A DNA stretch of 64,000 nt, from assembly GCA_963514095.1 (NCBI GenBank), contig OY741267.1, positions 12,745,585 through 12,809,584 of the forward strand, written 5' to 3'. Shown here piece by piece: positions 60,494 through 64,000 of this stretch. The stretch is from Eutrigla gurnardus. Its lineage: Eukaryota > Chordata > Actinopteri > Perciformes > Triglidae. The translations under genes were made by a program, and so were the position numbers. How positions within the stretch are numbered: position 1 is the stretch's first letter; every line of letters begins with the position of its first letter. The notes under the pieces were generated by a model, which did no database searches, was not told where the DNA came from, and saw nothing but the letters and a program-made list of their open reading frames with translations.

Positions 60494-63400
60494 GTGGGGG
60501 AGTGGTTATGAATGACTGGTCACACACACACACACACACAGACAGAGTGCACAGTCAGCAGGCCTGGAGCTGCTCTGTCACCTGAGGTCTAACCAGCCAA
60601 CTGTTTACTCAGTTTGCTCGGCTTCAATAACAACTGTTGTTAGCACTCATTCAGAAAGCAGCAGGTTTGCTAAATGTTGCCGCTTCTCCAGTCGAGAGAA
60701 CAACATTGTTCACAGTTTTACAAACTCGGTTTGAGTTTCATGATCAGTTCACAGTTTGGGTCACAGCTTTTAATGCCGACATTAATGAGGTGTTAGCTGT
60801 GTGTTAATAACGGTTTGAATTTGTATTGACACAGGATAATACATCAGAATGTTGTTGTAGCTATCCAACGTATGAAACGCATGACTCACATTGTTACACA
60901 AACGCATGCTCCGCTGCCACTTTGTAGAGGCGGGACAAATAGTTGATTCTATGATGCATCGCAATGCTTTGTTGAAGGATTCTTCATTTGAAGTGTAATC
61001 GATTATTAATACAACAGACTGCCTAACTTCCAGAGATACTGCTACGTAAAATTCACACACAGTGTTTACATTCCACCCCAAACTAACGTTAACGGGGAAA
61101 TAACAGCAACCAGAAAACTACTAAACTTGTTTCCAAGCTGGTACCGAACTCTAACAGAGCCAAAAAGATGATCAAGTCTGTGGCAACTTGTATTGTTAGG
61201 GATTTGTGTCCTTACTCCACAGTGGAAAATGAAGCTCTCGTTTTCTCCTGTACACCCTGGAGCTTTTTACAGTGACACCAAACTAAAGTAAGGGAGTCAC
61301 TGAGAAATGCGCGTCGAGTGGCAATAACCTGCGATCCGTGCACCTCGTACCAACAGACTCCGATGTAACTGGAACCGCCATTATATCAGTGACGACTGGA
61401 AGCTACAGTCATGTGTGCTCCAAACAAAAGCCACGTAAAACAGCCACAACTAACTCACTAAAGATTTGACGTTGGTAACCGATTTTAAAGGGGCAGTTCA
61501 TTGTGTGATTTACTTGTTACAGAATGGTTTTAATTCACCTGATTGTTTGTATTAATGGGTAAAAATGAACCACATACTTCAATCTGAAATAGAGATACAT
61601 CGAGATCGTGAGTTGACGATCCCCATCACTACCATTTCATGATTATTGCACAATGTGGCTTTGTGGTTGACCAAATGATGGCTGACAACATTGCTCAGAA
61701 TCTTCAAAAACCAGTGGTGGACTGTATGTTACAGGCATCAAGTCGCTGGGCTGTGACTGTATGTTAATTTTCATGCAGATAAGTCGATCAGGGAGTTGAA
61801 GAGGGAGTTTGACCGAGAGGCCAGTAGAACAATGTGGAACTCCGGCAGTGTTTTTGCTTTCGCTTTGTGACTCGCCCTATCAGTTAATTAATCTCTCGTC
61901 GGTTGAGTCATGGCATCAGATGCAAGCTGTGTTGATATCCAACTTGTCAGTGTATTACAGGATTCAGCATCATTTATCATCAGCAAGGAAATTTCCGGAA
62001 ACGTTGGGTGTGAAAAATGTCCCACACAGTCGTGTTCTCTGGGCCTCTGGTGTTAAGAGGGGAATCTAAATGTCCATTTAGTTTTGTGGTTAATATGTCT
62101 TAATATCACAAAGAATCCTCGTCTATCGGAGTTATTTACAGTCGCACGTTGCTCAAAGTGTCACGAGTGAAACGAACCATGAATCCTGTCTTGCCCATTG
62201 ACCCGATTAGTAAGCTTACTGCATTATGTGCAGAAAAAGGTGGAACCCCTTTATTTCCATCGCTGTCCTTTTACATGAAATCGTACTGAGAAGCTTGATT
62301 TGAGAAAGTCGTGAGGCTTCATGCTCAGGGATTTGTTTCCAGATTGGGCCACTGAATGTTGTATGTAGCACACCACTTCAGCCGCTACACAGAGCATGAC
62401 GGGAGGGTGTCACTGATAATAAGCAACGCCCCCTCTATCTCTCTCGGTACAAGCTTCACTGTCTAACTGGCCTGGATTTTACACGTTCAAGAGTCCAGAG
62501 TTTAACCTCTGGACCCAGTTTGAACATAAATGTTCTACTACTGTTTTTTTCCCCTCACTACATGTGATCCTGTCGTGTTGGATCAGGATATACGGGCTAT
62601 GTTTGTCGTAAAGTTCCTTGAACTCTGTGAGATGAACACAGTTCTTGGTGGTTTTATTATTCTGTCAGTTTCATTTTCAATGAGAAGCGAGATAATGGGT
62701 GTTGGAGATTGGTGCACATTAAATTGCGTTTGGTGTGTGTTTTTCATATGGAAGAGCATTGGTGATGTGTTTCTGTTAATGTGCCTCGGCGCGTGTATTC
62801 ATAATTGAGTTAGCATCTAGGCAGCCATGCTCAATGTTATTGATTCCAGGCTATAATCGATCGGGGCTCTCACATTACATGAAGCTGCACATGCAGCTGC
62901 TGGCTTCAACTGGCCTGCAAACAAGCCATCTATAAACAGTTTATATTAAGTCATAAAATCTGTATCTGTTCTTTACCTTTTGATGCTATGACCCATTGCT
63001 CTGGCGTTTCATCGCTGCACTTGTCGGAGATCAGCTTTTAATCAAACAGCTGATTTTTTTTCGTCTTTCTGTTGATGCAGTGTGAGTTTCTTTATGTGGC
63101 ACTCTTTTTGTTCTCTTCCCTTATTTTGCAAGGGAATTATATGAATGAAAGCTCGAGGTGATTTATCAGTAAGCAGTTGAAATCATCATTCACATAATAT
63201 GGATATTTTCTACTGAGTTTGCATGTTCCTCATTTAGCTGTGGCTCCAGCTAATGCTAATATGATAACAAGATTTAAAAGTGAAGACTTCCAAAAGTCCA
63301 TGTGACACTAAATCATTCAAAAGTTGACCTGTAGTGTTATTCAAATACCAGTTAGTCTGTGTTTGTTGTGACTGTGACTGGTGGGGTGGGGGAGGCTGGT

Positions 63401-64000
63401 TAGCTAATAAAGGGAATGGGCTGAAATAGGTCAATGTGTACAGCTTGAATTTTACGGCGACTCTCACTTCACAGCACACAGAAAAGGCGTTTGCTTTCCA
63501 TTCCAGCACAATGGTGGCAGGAGTCATTGGAAGCTTTGACAGCAATTAAATTAAAAAAGGGCCAGACTGCCAGGTGGCGAGAGATGGCGACTGCTTTGTT
63601 GTCATGATGACAGACCTTTAGATTTTAGAAATGAATTGGTTGAGTGACTGACAAACTCCCGGTTTCAAATATTAGAGTGAAATTTGAATTTCAATGTTTA
63701 GTGACCAAACACCGAATCACTATTCAGCTAAAATATTTGATATCAGTGTATACACACTTTTACAGAAAAAGTATTCACTTTTTAAAAAACCCGTGGCTGG
63801 AGGCTTCATGGTTTCGGGTTTTGCATCCGTTTGTCACACTTTGGTGAATGTGATATCTCCAAATTTGGCACAAACGTCCACAATTTCACACAAATGTCTA
63901 ATAGGACAACATTATGACTGAATTCGTAAAGATATATATGTTAACTGCAACTTGAATGGTTGATGGAGGCACAGAAGCAAATTTAGTTATTGAAAGTTAT
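60007..64000. other. Probable intron or flanking DNA to window end
   Basis: (TG)n at 60461-60492 and a short (CA)n at 60521-60540. The possible acceptor at 61778 is described with the 59982 exon. The rest is unique-looking A/T-rich DNA without a recognisable exon, repeat family or RNA gene. Confidence 0.45.

Overview
The window is nuclear DNA of a ray-finned fish, most likely a percomorph teleost. It has vertebrate spliced genes with long introns, dozens of long (CA)n/(TG)n microsatellites, and many decayed fish-type transposons. There is no bacterial-style gene organisation; nearly all long open frames are microsatellite or strand-biased low-complexity artefacts.

Layout. (1) 191-8959 holds the last three coding exons of PTPRN2 (phogrin/IA-2beta) on the + strand, then a 3' UTR of about 2.8 kb with the most distal poly(A) signal near 11777. 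(2) 11.8-41.5 kb is an intergenic desert built from nested repeats: two hAT MITEs with perfect 8-bp target duplications (21181-22188 and 38134-38628), a TTAA-flanked MITE (20300-20711), L1-type and L2/CR1-type LINE relics, and a 2.3-kb decayed DNA transposon (38722-41006) with long terminal inverted repeats and remains of a protein containing an XPG/FEN1-like nuclease signature. (3) 41613-46881 is a complete seven-exon LACTB2 gene (metallo-beta-lactamase-fold endoribonuclease, predicted 286 aa). (4) From about 47.5 kb a CpG-rich first exon of another + strand gene begins. Its ATG sits in a perfect TISU/YY1 element and is followed by a strong donor; the rest of the window looks like its first intron(s), with a possible alternative exon at about 59.9-60.0 kb. 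Human LACTB2 is followed in the same orientation by TRAM1 and NCOA2, so an ncoa2-like gene is possible, but this is inference.

The genes are not functionally linked as far as I can see: PTPRN2 is a dense-core-vesicle membrane protein and LACTB2 a mitochondrial RNase. I found no previously undescribed gene system. The most distinctive item is the XPG-domain transposon at 38.7-41.0 kb. Next are the TISU first exon, the doubly invaded GTTAC-rich array at 20.2-22.3 kb, and several interspersed repeat families traced through multiple copies inside this one window. Exon boundaries were read by eye from splice sites, phase and remembered family conservation; no alignment was run.
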